Assembly (NCBI GenBank): GCA_029052375.1
Contig: JAIDJD010000284.1
Location: 1-17,053 of the forward strand
DNA length: 17,053 nucleotides
Reading direction: 5' to 3'
Source: Duncaniella sp.
GTDB taxonomy: Bacteria > Bacteroidota > Bacteroidia > Bacteroidales > Muribaculaceae
The notes beneath the pieces are model-generated. The model worked only from the letters and a program-made list of their open reading frames with translations, had not been told where the DNA came from and did not search any database. Of the stretch, positions 8,130-14,890 are shown one piece after another; the stretch's first letter is position 1; each line of letters opens with the position of its first letter. The position numbers and the translations under genes are program-made.

Positions 8130-8384
8130 TCAGCGGGGGCGTGTCAGCTCCTTGCGCACATGGTCGGCGCGCTGGTCGTCGTTGTCGAACATCGTCCCCA
8201 GCAGGTCTGGAAAGAAGAAGAGCTTGATGACGGCAAAGAAGATGAAGAGCTTCAGCAATATTATGGCCCACAGGGTCTTGCCGATGGTCATGTTGCGGAA
8301 ACCATCGTAGTAGAACAGCCACACCTTGCGAAAGGTCATGGCGGCGCGCGAGGCGAGGCGGGAGAGAGAGCCGGTCAAAGTCAT
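8130..8384 (-). CDS. DUF4492 small membrane protein upstream of cydAB
   Basis: This matches DUF4492, a short Bacteroidota family usually found just before cydA. The core is VWLFYYDGFRNMTIGKTLW, followed by one strong membrane helix (LWAIILLKLFIFFAVIKLFFF), then the charged tail FDNDDQRADHVRKELTRPR. With the ATG at 8384 it has 84 residues. The frame has another ATG upstream at 8426 (98 aa) and one downstream at 8339 (69 aa). I prefer 8384 because the -7 box at 8443-8450 puts the transcript start near 8436, leaving almost no leader for the 8426 start. The 8339 start would give the most family-like N-terminus (MTFRKVWLFYY). A role as assembly or accessory subunit of cytochrome bd is inference from its conserved position and single helix, by analogy to CydX, to which it shows no sequence likeness. 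Confidence 0.85.
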   Translation of the reverse strand: MTLTGSLSRLASRAAMTFRKVWLFYYDGFRNMTIGKTLWAIILLKLFIFFAVIKLFFFPDLLGTMFDNDDQRADHVRKELTRPR

Positions 8385-8442
8385 AGCGGTCTGTTGTGTC
8401 AACGTCTGTGATGCGGGCAGGCACATGAACAGTGCCCGCTCA

Positions 8443-8450
8443 CAAAAGTA
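8443..8450 (-). promoter_or_regulatory. Predicted -7 element of the DUF4492-cydAB operon promoter
   Basis: On the minus strand the sequence reads TACTTTTG, an exact match to the Bacteroidota sigma-ABfr -7 consensus TAnnTTTG. No clear TTTG lies at the -33 distance; the upstream DNA is AT-rich instead. It predicts a transcript start near 8436. Confidence 0.6.
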
Positions 8451-8520
8451 ACAAAAAAGTGTTATGAAATATACCGCCGGGCTAAAAAAAATTCATTGCC
8501 TTTGATGTTCGGGGGTGGCA

Positions 8521-8670
8521 GTTTAAGGTTTAGGGCCTCCGGGCCTTAGGTTTTAAAGTTTAAGAGATATCGGACCGATAGGTCTTATCGGTCCGACATC
8601 TCCTGATTCTGCAGGCCGCAAGGCCTCACTGAACTTTAAACCTAAGGCCCGGAGGCCCTAAACCTTAAAC
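8521..8670. repeat. 150-bp imperfect palindrome with nested hairpin
   Basis: The left arm 8521-8560 and right arm 8632-8670 are inverted copies. The outer 30 bp are perfectly complementary, and 9 more pairs follow after a single-base bulge. Inside sit a second hairpin (8564-8580 with 8586-8602, 16 of 17 pairs) and a small one (aggcc 8613-8617 with ggcct 8622-8626). It starts 5 bp beyond the phosphatase stop and ends about 70 bp upstream of the cyd promoter. No ORF of note lies within. It would end or stabilise the phosphatase mRNA; it could also be a small non-autonomous mobile element. No target-site duplication was found at the edges. Confidence 0.85.
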
Positions 8671-8675
8671 CCCAG

Positions 8676-10067
8676 TCATTCGAGCCCCGCAATCTTGCGC
8701 AGCTTGGCGGGGAGCTGGGTGTTGTCGTTGAGAGATGCGAAGAGCTCCGAGCCCACGCCCACGGCATAGACCGGGACGAGGCCGCCCGAGTGGCCGTTGG
8801 TGGTCCAGCCGAGGCCCGTGGCGCTGTCCATCACGCGGAAGACATCCTCGGTGAAGGCGCTGAACGAGTTGTAGAGCGTCTTCTTCTCCTTGCCGGTGCC
8901 CTCCTTGAAGCAGGCGTTGAAGTCGTCCGAGAGCTTCTTCTCCTGAGCCTCTGAGACAGGCACACCCGACCAGAAGCCGAAGTTGTCGCGCAGATACTCC
9001 TTCATGTCCTCCCACTCGTATATGCGGCGGCTCTTGGCCATGGCGCGGCAATGGTTGGCAAAAGCGTCCTTAGACACGCGCTGGCCGTCGATGTATTCGA
9101 GATGGAGGTCATATCCCACAGAGTTGTTGCCGAGCCCCATGCCGCCGGTCTCGTGGTCGGCAGTCACAAGTATCAGGGTCTCGTCGGGATGGGCGAGATA
9201 CCAGTCGTAGGCGTGGCGGAGGGCCTGGTTGAAGTTGAGCACCTCCTTGATGGCCGCGCCGCCGTCGTTGGCGTGGCCGGCATAGTCGATGTTGCCGCCC
9301 TCCACCATCATGAAGAAGCGGTCGCGTCCGTTGCGCTCAAGCTGTGTCAGCGCGGCCGCGGTCATGTCCGGGAGATTCATCGCACCCTTGACCGAGTCGA
9401 TGGTGAAGTGTATCTGATGATAGTCTATCTCGGCGGGATTGAGGAGCACCACCCGGCCCTCAGGAGCCTGGGCGGCCTCGCCGAGACCGCGGGCCACCGT
9501 TACGTTGTTGGCCTTGAATAGCTCCGCGAGGTCAGTGGGATTGCCCTCCTTGTCCTTGAGGCCGCGCAGGTTGGAGCCGGCTATGAAGTCGTATCCGCTC
9601 TCTGCCGCCTGGCGTCCTATCTCGTAGTACATCTTGCGCGAGGGCACATGGGCATAAAATGCACCGGGGGTAGCGTCGTCCGGGGGCACGGATGTCACGA
9701 GGGCCACGCCGTAGCCGCGGTCAAAGAGCTCCTTGGCCACAGAGGTCACCGAGACCGTGTCGGCGTCCATGCCGAGCATACCGTTGCGGGTCTTGTGTCC
9801 GGTAGACAGGGCGGTGCCGGCGGCGGCAGAGTCTGTGACAGGCGACGACGCAGAGTAGGTAGTGGCGGCCGACGCCACGGGAAACTGCATCATCAGTATC
9901 GGCTTGTCGTTCTTCAACACCGTGCGGTTGTACGCCTCCGCGGCCATAGCGTGGGCCATCCCCATGCCGTCGCCGATGAAATAAAAGATATACTTCGGAG
10001 CCTCGGCCGCCGACAGCCCCGCGGCCGCCGCCATAGCCAAAGCGAGCGATTTAAGTCTCAGTCTCAT
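8676..10067 (-). CDS. Exported alkaline phosphatase, PhoA type
   Basis: A 463-residue phosphomonoesterase that releases phosphate outside the cytoplasm. The signal peptide is MRLRLKSLALAMAAAAGLSA. Active-site residues are all visible, with E. coli PhoA numbers in brackets: D33 in FIGDGMG (D51); the nucleophile S80 in VTDSAAAGTALSTG (S102); D131 and T133 in DDATPGA (D153, T155); R144 in HVPSRK (R166); E256, D261 and H265 in EGGNIDYAGHAND (E322, D327, H331); D304 and H305 in VTADHETGGM (D369, H370); and H426 in TNGHSGG (H412). The K328 position is tyrosine (Y262). The frame extends upstream to 10139, but those 24 residues would start upstream of the predicted -7 box, and the signal peptide begins at the ATG at 10067. 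No pho operator was recognised. It is followed by the large palindrome. Confidence 0.96.
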   Translation of the reverse strand: MRLRLKSLALAMAAAAGLSAAEAPKYIFYFIGDGMGMAHAMAAEAYNRTVLKNDKPILMMQFPVASAATTYSASSPVTDSAAAGTALSTGHKTRNGMLGMDADTVSVTSVAKELFDRGYGVALVTSVPPDDATPGAFYAHVPSRKMYYEIGRQAAESGYDFIAGSNLRGLKDKEGNPTDLAELFKANNVTVARGLGEAAQAPEGRVVLLNPAEIDYHQIHFTIDSVKGAMNLPDMTAAALTQLERNGRDRFFMMVEGGNIDYAGHANDGGAAIKEVLNFNQALRHAYDWYLAHPDETLILVTADHETGGMGLGNNSVGYDLHLEYIDGQRVSKDAFANHCRAMAKSRRIYEWEDMKEYLRDNFGFWSGVPVSEAQEKKLSDDFNACFKEGTGKEKKTLYNSFSAFTEDVFRVMDSATGLGWTTNGHSGGLVPVYAVGVGSELFASLNDNTQLPAKLRKIAGLE

Positions 10068-10097
10068 TGTATAGTATATTGCATTTAAAGTTTTCGG

Positions 10098-10153
10098 GTC
10101 TTGCCGCCGCAAAGTTACAAAAAATATACAATTGCACAATGCGGCGGCAAGAC
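10098..10153. repeat. 13-bp perfect inverted repeat bracketing the phosphatase promoter
   Basis: gtcttgccgccgc at 10098-10110 and its exact reverse complement at 10141-10153 enclose 30 bp that hold the whole core promoter. The inner edge of one arm supplies the final G of the -7 box; the other begins 2 bp beyond the -33 TTG. It could be an operator pair or a minute invertible segment. Confidence 0.8.
10110..10139 (-). promoter_or_regulatory. Predicted core promoter of the alkaline phosphatase gene
   Basis: On the minus strand TTG (10137-10139) is followed after 19 bp by TAACTTTG (10110-10117), a full match to the Bacteroidota TTTG/TAnnTTTG promoter pattern. The predicted transcript start is near 10103, giving a leader of about 36 nt. 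Confidence 0.7.
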
Positions 10154-10177
10154 ACCGTCACGGCAGGCGGGGCTATG

Positions 10178-10208
10178 TTGCATACCTCTGAGGTTTTTTC
10201 TAATTTTG
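10178..10208 (+). promoter_or_regulatory. Predicted promoter of the flavodiiron protein gene
   Basis: TTG at 10178-10180, a 20-bp spacer and TAATTTTG at 10201-10208 match the Bacteroidota promoter consensus. The transcript start would be near 10215, some 27 nt before the ATG at 10242. Confidence 0.7.
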
Positions 10209-10241
10209 CGAGCCTAAACCATTATCATCGCATCTTGCCCA

Positions 10242-11420
10242 ATGGACGTCAACAGCATTTCTGAGAGAATATATTACATCGGTGTCAACGACCGCACCAC
10301 AGCCCGGTTCGAGGGTATGTGGCCCCTGCCCTGCGGCGTGAGCTACAACTCGTATCTGGTCTGCGGGCCGGACAAGGCCGCCATAGTGGACGGCGTCGAG
10401 GCCGCCCATGCCGGACTCCAGATAGCCGAAATCAAGGCCCGCCTCGGCGACCGCAAGCCCGACTACCTGATCATCAACCACATGGAGCCCGACCACTCGG
10501 GAGCCATCCGCGCCCTCAGAGCCGAATGGCCCGGGCTTACAGTCGTCGGCAATGCCCAGACTCTCGCCATGGTCAAGGGTTTCTATGACGTGGAAGGCCC
10601 CGAGCTCAGGGTCAAGGACGGCGACACCCTCAGCCTCGGCCAGGGATGCACACTCCGCTTCTGCCTCACCCCTATGGTACACTGGCCCGAGACCATGATG
10701 ACCCTGCTCGAAGAGGAGGAGACGCTCTTCTCGGGCGATGCCTTCGGATGTTTCGGCGCCCTCAACGGCTATGTCACAGACGAGGAGTGTGGCACAGAGG
10801 CATACTTCGACGAGATGGTCCGCTACTACAGCAGCATCGTGGGCAAGTACGGCCCGTTTGTCCAGAAAGCCATAGCCAAGCTCTCCGGCACCTCCATCTC
10901 CACCATCTGTCCCACCCACGGCCCCGTATGGCGACGCCAGATAGCCCGCGTTATTGACATATACGACCGCCTGAGCCGCTACGAGCCCCTCGACAACGGA
11001 TGCACCGTGGTCTACGGCTCTATGTACGGCAACACCGCCCTTATGGCCGAGGAGGCCGCCCGCGAGCTGGCAGGCGCAGGCGTCAGGCCCATCGAGGTCT
11101 TCGATGCCTCGCACACCGACCTCAGCTTCCTGCTGGCCGCCGCATTCCGCCACAAGGGCCTTGTGATAGCCTCGCCCACTTACTCGGAGACAATATTCCC
11201 CCCTGTGAAGTGCTTTGTCGATGCCCTTGTGACCCGCAGGCTCACAGGACGCGAGATGCTCCTGGCCGGAGGATGCTCGTGGGCCGAGCGCGCATCCGGG
11301 CTGATGAGAGAGCTCCTCGGCAAAGAGATTCCCGCCATTCCCTTCAAGCACGCCGGGAGCCGCGCCGAGCACGAATCCATACGCCTCATGGCCCGCGAGC
11401 TCGCAGGACGCCTCCTCTGA
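10242..11420 (+). CDS. Flavodiiron protein (FprA family A-type flavoprotein, O2/NO reductase)
   Basis: A cytoplasmic enzyme that reduces O2 to water or NO to N2O at a non-haem diiron centre, receiving electrons through FMN from rubredoxin or a similar donor. The N-terminal metallo-beta-lactamase-like domain (about 1-245) has the complete diiron set: H80, E82, D84 and H85 in HMEPDH, H147 in MVHWPE, D166 in FSGDAFG and H226 in CPTHGPVW. The C-terminal flavodoxin domain (about 253-392) has the FMN phosphate loop YGSMYGNT (258-265) and a second loop near SPTYSETIFPP. At 392 residues it is the basic two-domain class, with no fused rubredoxin or reductase. Family members protect anaerobes from O2 or NO; sequence alone does not tell which is preferred. 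Divergent from the alkaline phosphatase, with its own promoter. No rubredoxin gene is in the window. Confidence 0.96.
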   Translation: MDVNSISERIYYIGVNDRTTARFEGMWPLPCGVSYNSYLVCGPDKAAIVDGVEAAHAGLQIAEIKARLGDRKPDYLIINHMEPDHSGAIRALRAEWPGLTVVGNAQTLAMVKGFYDVEGPELRVKDGDTLSLGQGCTLRFCLTPMVHWPETMMTLLEEEETLFSGDAFGCFGALNGYVTDEECGTEAYFDEMVRYYSSIVGKYGPFVQKAIAKLSGTSISTICPTHGPVWRRQIARVIDIYDRLSRYEPLDNGCTVVYGSMYGNTALMAEEAARELAGAGVRPIEVFDASHTDLSFLLAAAFRHKGLVIASPTYSETIFPPVKCFVDALVTRRLTGREMLLAGGCSWAERASGLMRELLGKEIPAIPFKHAGSRAEHESIRLMARELAGRLL

Positions 11421-11468
11421 CAGCTTTTTAACGGTCGGACGGTGAACTCCGCGCCCTCCCGAGGCGTT

Positions 11469-11495
11469 GAGATGCCAGGGGGAGCGGAGCATCTC
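11469..11495. other. Short inverted repeat between the flavodiiron and lipoprotein genes
   Basis: gagatgc (11469-11475) pairs with gcatctc (11489-11495), and ctccgc/gcggag (11446-11451, 11484-11489) form an alternative pairing. There is no T-run after either, so terminator function is uncertain. No TAnnTTTG promoter was found in 11421-11545, so the lipoprotein gene may rely on read-through or an unrecognised promoter. Confidence 0.35.
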
Positions 11496-11545
11496 CCACC
11501 CCCGTTATCTCACGGATAGCCAACAGACCCTCAAAAAGCATTGTT

Positions 11546-12058
11546 ATGAAAAAACTCTATTCTCTCCTTGCCATCCTCGCAACGGCGGCCATGGCCCTCG
11601 GCTTCGCCTCATGCGGCGGCGACGACGATGACAGCGGCGTTATGGCCCCGCCGGAAGCCTTCGAGGACGCCCTTGTCAAGCTATATCCCCAGGCCCGGGG
11701 CGTCAAGTGGGAAAAGAACGGACCATACATCGTGGCTGGATTCCAACAGGACATGGCCGACTATGACGTATGGTTCGAGCAGTCTGCCTCATGGGCAATG
11801 ACCGAAATCGACTATGGCAAGAATCTCTCGGCTGTGCCCGACAAGGCTGTCACCGACGCCTTCAAGGCCGGAGATTACAACTCATGGATGGTAGACGACG
11901 TGTCGTGCTACAAGCAGAAGACCCGCGAGTTCTACGTCATCGAGGTCGAGGCGCCACAGCAGATCGAGACCGACCTCTACTACGCCACCGACGGCACCCT
12001 CATCAAAGCCGTCCCCGACGACCAGAACACAGACATCTACCCCGACACCAAGATCTGA
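11546..12058 (+). CDS. PepSY-like (DUF2874) surface lipoprotein
   Basis: A 170-residue lipoprotein. The signal peptide ends in the lipobox GFASC with the lipidated cysteine at 23. It is followed by GGDDDDS, an acidic run of the kind that acts in Bacteroidota as a lipoprotein export signal to the cell surface. The body carries one PepSY-like unit: PEAFEDALVKLYPQARGVKWEKNGPYIVAGFQQ, then YDVWFEQSASWAMTEIDY, then AVTDAFKAGDYNSWMVDDV with FYVIEVEAP and a YYATDGTLIKA strand. This pattern belongs to the Bacteroidota family once labelled beta-lactamase-inhibitor-like; function is unknown, and extracellular binding is a guess. Two-unit versions are common; this one looks single. It follows the flavodiiron gene by 125 bp and converges on the GH28 gene. 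Confidence 0.88.
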   Translation: MKKLYSLLAILATAAMALGFASCGGDDDDSGVMAPPEAFEDALVKLYPQARGVKWEKNGPYIVAGFQQDMADYDVWFEQSASWAMTEIDYGKNLSAVPDKAVTDAFKAGDYNSWMVDDVSCYKQKTREFYVIEVEAPQQIETDLYYATDGTLIKAVPDDQNTDIYPDTKI

Positions 12059-12083
12059 CAACATCCCGCACATTAAAAAAACA

Positions 12084-12127
12084 CCAGACACCCCCTCCCG
12101 GCCCATGTGCCCGGAGGGGGTGTCTGG
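12084..12127 (-). terminator. Strong intrinsic terminator downstream of the GH28 gene
   Basis: A 15-bp perfect stem (12084-12098 with 12113-12127; ccagacaccccctcc and its complement) has further pairing in the loop. Read on the minus strand it is followed by TGTTTTTTTAATG, a classical U-tract, so it ends the GH28 transcript. It lies 26 bp after the PepSY-like stop on the plus strand and may also slow that transcript. Confidence 0.85.
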
Positions 12128-12180
12128 ATTCGATGCAAAAGCAAGGCGGCAGTCATGCCAGGCCACACCGCTTAACGGAC

Positions 12181-13557
12181 TCAGCGCTCGAAAATCTTGT
12201 CTTTGGCCGATACCTGGGTGGGGACGCCGGCGGGAGTGCCGATGACGGAGTTGTCTATGCGGACGTTGCGGGTGTCGGAGAAGCTGATGCCTGTGCGGGC
12301 CTCGCCGACGGTGACGCGGTCGAAGGTCACATCTGTGACAGGCTCCTGGGCCGTGCCCTGGAGCACGAGGGCCGCGCCTGAGGCCTTGGTGCATCGCAGG
12401 CCGTCGACGTGGATGCCCCTGATGCGGGTGAACTTGTCGTTGTCGAGACCCTCGCCCGCATACTTGCTGGTGACGTAGAAGAGGTCCTCGACCTCGCCGA
12501 GGGTGACGTTGCGCACATATATGTTCTCCACGAATGCGCCGCGGTCGGGGTTGGTCTTGACGTAGATGCCGCGCTTGACATATCCGGCATAGCCGCAGTC
12601 CTCGACAATGATGTTGCGCACACCGCCCGACATCTCGCTGCCGATGACCACGGCGTGGAGACCCTTGAAGCGGCAGTTGCGGATGAGGATGTTCTCCGTC
12701 GGGGCTCCGAGGCGCCATCCGTCGTTGTCGCGGCCGCTCTTGATGGCTATGTTGTCGTCGCCGTTGTTGAAGTGGATATCCTCGATGAGGATGTCGCGCG
12801 AGCTCTCGGGGTCGATGCCGTCGTTGTTCACGAGCTTGGCGTCATAGCGGATGCCGCGGAGTATGATGTTTGAGCTCTTGAGCAGGTGGAGACACCAGAA
12901 GGGCGAGTTGGTGATCTTGACGCCCTCGACAGTGACGCCCTCGCACTCGTAAAACTGTATGTGGTGAGGCCTCAGATACCAGCCCTCGCCGAAGTTGCGC
13001 TCTTCCACGGGGGTCTCGGAGTGGTTCATGTCTCGCGAACGCTGGAGACCGGGACGCTGGAGCGGTTTCCACTTCGCAAAGGTCTCGCCGGCGTTGCCGT
13101 CTATGGTGCCGCGGCCTATGATGGAGACGTTGCGGCATCCGCGGGCATAAATCATGGGCGAATAGTTCTGGAGATAGGTGCCCTCCCATCCTGTCGACAC
13201 CATGGGATAGTCTTTGGCGTCTGGCGAGAAGAGCAGGGTGGCACCCTCGGCAAGGTCGAGGCAGACATTGTCGGTGAGGGTGATGGGGCCGGCTATATAA
13301 TAGGTCCCGGCCGGGACAGTCAGGTGCAGTCCACCCTTGCGGGCGGCGCGTTGCATGGCCTTGTCGAAGGCTTTCTTGCAGTCTTTCTTGCCGTCGCCCT
13401 TTGCACCGAAGTCAAGTATCGAGGCGGTGGCCTCGGGCATTACGGCTCCGGATACACGCGACAGGATGTCGGCTCGCAGCGAGTCTACAGTATTTACCCC
13501 CGCAGACGCGGCCGCGGAACAGAGCAGAATGGCAAGAGAGATAAACAGTTTCTTCAT
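12181..13557 (-). CDS. Glycoside hydrolase family 28 (polygalacturonase-like), exported
   Basis: A 458-residue secreted enzyme of the right-handed beta-helix GH28 family, which hydrolyses galacturonic-acid backbones of pectin. Residues 1-19 (MKKLFISLAILLCSAAASA) form a signal peptide with no lipobox. The family opening ASILDFGAKGDGKKDCKKAF is at 45-64. Catalytic segments are NNDGIDPESS (244-253, with D246 and D249), NNGDDNIAIKSGRD (264-277, with D267 and D268), GLHAVVIGSEMSGG (299-312, with H301) and RGIYVKTN (329-336, matching the substrate-binding R/K motif). All are intact, so activity is expected; exact specificity (polygalacturonan, rhamnogalacturonan or exo-acting) cannot be read. It lies 82 bp after proA on the same strand, with a hairpin between, and no SusC/SusD or other pectin genes are near. 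No TAnnTTTG promoter was found upstream. Confidence 0.94.
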   Translation of the reverse strand: MKKLFISLAILLCSAAASAGVNTVDSLRADILSRVSGAVMPEATASILDFGAKGDGKKDCKKAFDKAMQRAARKGGLHLTVPAGTYYIAGPITLTDNVCLDLAEGATLLFSPDAKDYPMVSTGWEGTYLQNYSPMIYARGCRNVSIIGRGTIDGNAGETFAKWKPLQRPGLQRSRDMNHSETPVEERNFGEGWYLRPHHIQFYECEGVTVEGVKITNSPFWCLHLLKSSNIILRGIRYDAKLVNNDGIDPESSRDILIEDIHFNNGDDNIAIKSGRDNDGWRLGAPTENILIRNCRFKGLHAVVIGSEMSGGVRNIIVEDCGYAGYVKRGIYVKTNPDRGAFVENIYVRNVTLGEVEDLFYVTSKYAGEGLDNDKFTRIRGIHVDGLRCTKASGAALVLQGTAQEPVTDVTFDRVTVGEARTGISFSDTRNVRIDNSVIGTPAGVPTQVSAKDKIFER

Positions 13558-13598
13558 GGCAAGAGTGAAGTATTTAGAATTTATAATTGATTCATAGT

Positions 13599-13622
13599 AG
13601 GGGCGCTATACATAGCGCCCCT
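13599..13622. terminator. Hairpin in the proA-GH28 gap
   Basis: aggggcgcta (13599-13608) and tagcgcccct (13613-13622) form a 10-bp perfect stem with a 4-nt loop. It begins 17 bp after the proA stop on the minus strand. There is no U-tract on that side, so it may be a terminator, an mRNA processing site, or a dispersed intergenic palindrome. Confidence 0.55.
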
Positions 13623-13639
13623 GCTAACCGTGACAATTC

Positions 13640-14881
13640 TCACTTCCTAACCTGGCCGTGGCCGGTGAGGATATAGCGGTAGGTGGTAATCTCGCGGAGG
13701 CCCATTGGTCCGCGGGGACCGAGCTTCTGGGTAGAGATGCCAATCTCCGCTCCGAGACCAAACTGGCCGCCGTCTGTGAACGATGTCGGCAGATTGACAT
13801 AGACACAGGCGGCATCCACACGGCAGGTGAATATCGACTGGGCCACGGGGTCTTCCGATATGATGGTCTCCGAATGGCCCGAGCCATAACGGCTGATATG
13901 CTCGACAGCGATATCGATGTCGTCTACGGTATAGAGGCCCATCTTCATATCCATCCACTCGCGCTCGGGGTCGGCCTCGGCGGCGCGAACGAGCAGGCGG
14001 TCAGGGTAATGGCCCGAGAGAGCCTCGTAGGCGCGGGCGTCTGCGTGTATCTCCACCCCCTTGTCGCCGAGCGTCTTGCAGAGCGCGGGGAGGTCGGCGA
14101 GGCGCGAAGAGTGTACGAGGAGCGTGTCGAGCGCGTTGCAGACACTGACGCGGCGTGTCTTGGCGTTGTCCACCACCCTGATGCCTGTCTCCAGGTCGGC
14201 AAGGCGGTCGAAATATGCGTGGACCACCCCGGCACCGGTCTCGATGACGGGGACGCGGGCCGTGTCGCGGACAAAGTCTATGAGGCGGCGTCCGCCGCGG
14301 GGTATACAGAGGTCTACATAGCCCACGGCATTGAGCAAGGCCTCTGTGGCCTCGTGGGTGGAGGGGAGCAATACGGCCACGTCAGGGTTGATGCCGCACT
14401 CTCTGAGGGCGCGGTGTATCAGGCCTATGGCAGCCTCGTTAGACTCGGAGGCATCCTTGCCGCCCTTGAGTATGCAGGCGTTGCCGCTCCTGAGACAGAG
14501 CGAGAAGACATCGAAAGTGACGTTGGGCCGCGCCTCGTATATCACCCCTATCACACCATAGGGGACGCGCACGCGCCTCAGCTCTATGCCGTTGGGGAGG
14601 GTGCGCTCCTCCATCACCTCGCCCAGAGGGCATGGCAGCGCCGCCACATGGCGCAGGTCAGAGACTATGGCGTCGAGGCGGCTGTCTGTCAGCTGCAGGC
14701 GGTCGTATAGGGGATTGACCGGCGTCATCTTTACGAGGTCGCGGGCGTTGGCCTCGAGCAAGAGGGTATGGTTGGCGTCCACGAGGTCGGCAAGCGCGAG
14801 GATTGCGCGCGTGCGGAGTGTGTCCGGCATCATCAGCAGTGTGCGCGAAGCCTCGCGCACGGCGGAAAATATTGAAACCAA
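13640..14881 (-). CDS. proA: Gamma-glutamyl phosphate reductase (ProA)
   Basis: Second step of proline synthesis: NADPH-dependent reduction of glutamyl-5-phosphate to glutamate semialdehyde in the cytoplasm. The 413 residues include the cofactor-binding segment YEARPNVTFDVFSLCLRSGNACILKGG (115-141), the catalytic cysteine C248 in RVSVCNALDTLLVHS, ETGAGVVHAY (214-223), and the C-terminal LGPRGPMGLREITTYRY with the usual family ending. The frame starts with TTG at 14881; there is no ATG until residue 17. The TTG gives an N-terminus (MVSIFSAVREASRTL) that lines up with the family's first helix, whereas a start at M17 would cut that helix away. A GTG at residue 8 is the alternative. Just upstream lies the heptad-repeat element, so the original start may have been lost to it. 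It is third in the proC-proB-proA cluster. Confidence 0.96.
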   Translation of the reverse strand: MVSIFSAVREASRTLLMMPDTLRTRAILALADLVDANHTLLLEANARDLVKMTPVNPLYDRLQLTDSRLDAIVSDLRHVAALPCPLGEVMEERTLPNGIELRRVRVPYGVIGVIYEARPNVTFDVFSLCLRSGNACILKGGKDASESNEAAIGLIHRALRECGINPDVAVLLPSTHEATEALLNAVGYVDLCIPRGGRRLIDFVRDTARVPVIETGAGVVHAYFDRLADLETGIRVVDNAKTRRVSVCNALDTLLVHSSRLADLPALCKTLGDKGVEIHADARAYEALSGHYPDRLLVRAAEADPEREWMDMKMGLYTVDDIDIAVEHISRYGSGHSETIISEDPVAQSIFTCRVDAACVYVNLPTSFTDGGQFGLGAEIGISTQKLGPRGPMGLREITTYRYILTGHGQVRK

Positions 14882-14890
14882 GGGAAGGGG

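Noticed and set aside
10068..10139. Longer N-terminus for the alkaline phosphatase
   Set aside because: The extra residues would start upstream of the predicted -7 box and precede a clear signal peptide that begins at the inner ATG.
13658..14710. 350-codon plus-strand frame opposite proA, and a similar one at 15247-16290 opposite proB/proC
   Set aside because: Both are mirrored frames of well-identified proline genes with no motif of their own.
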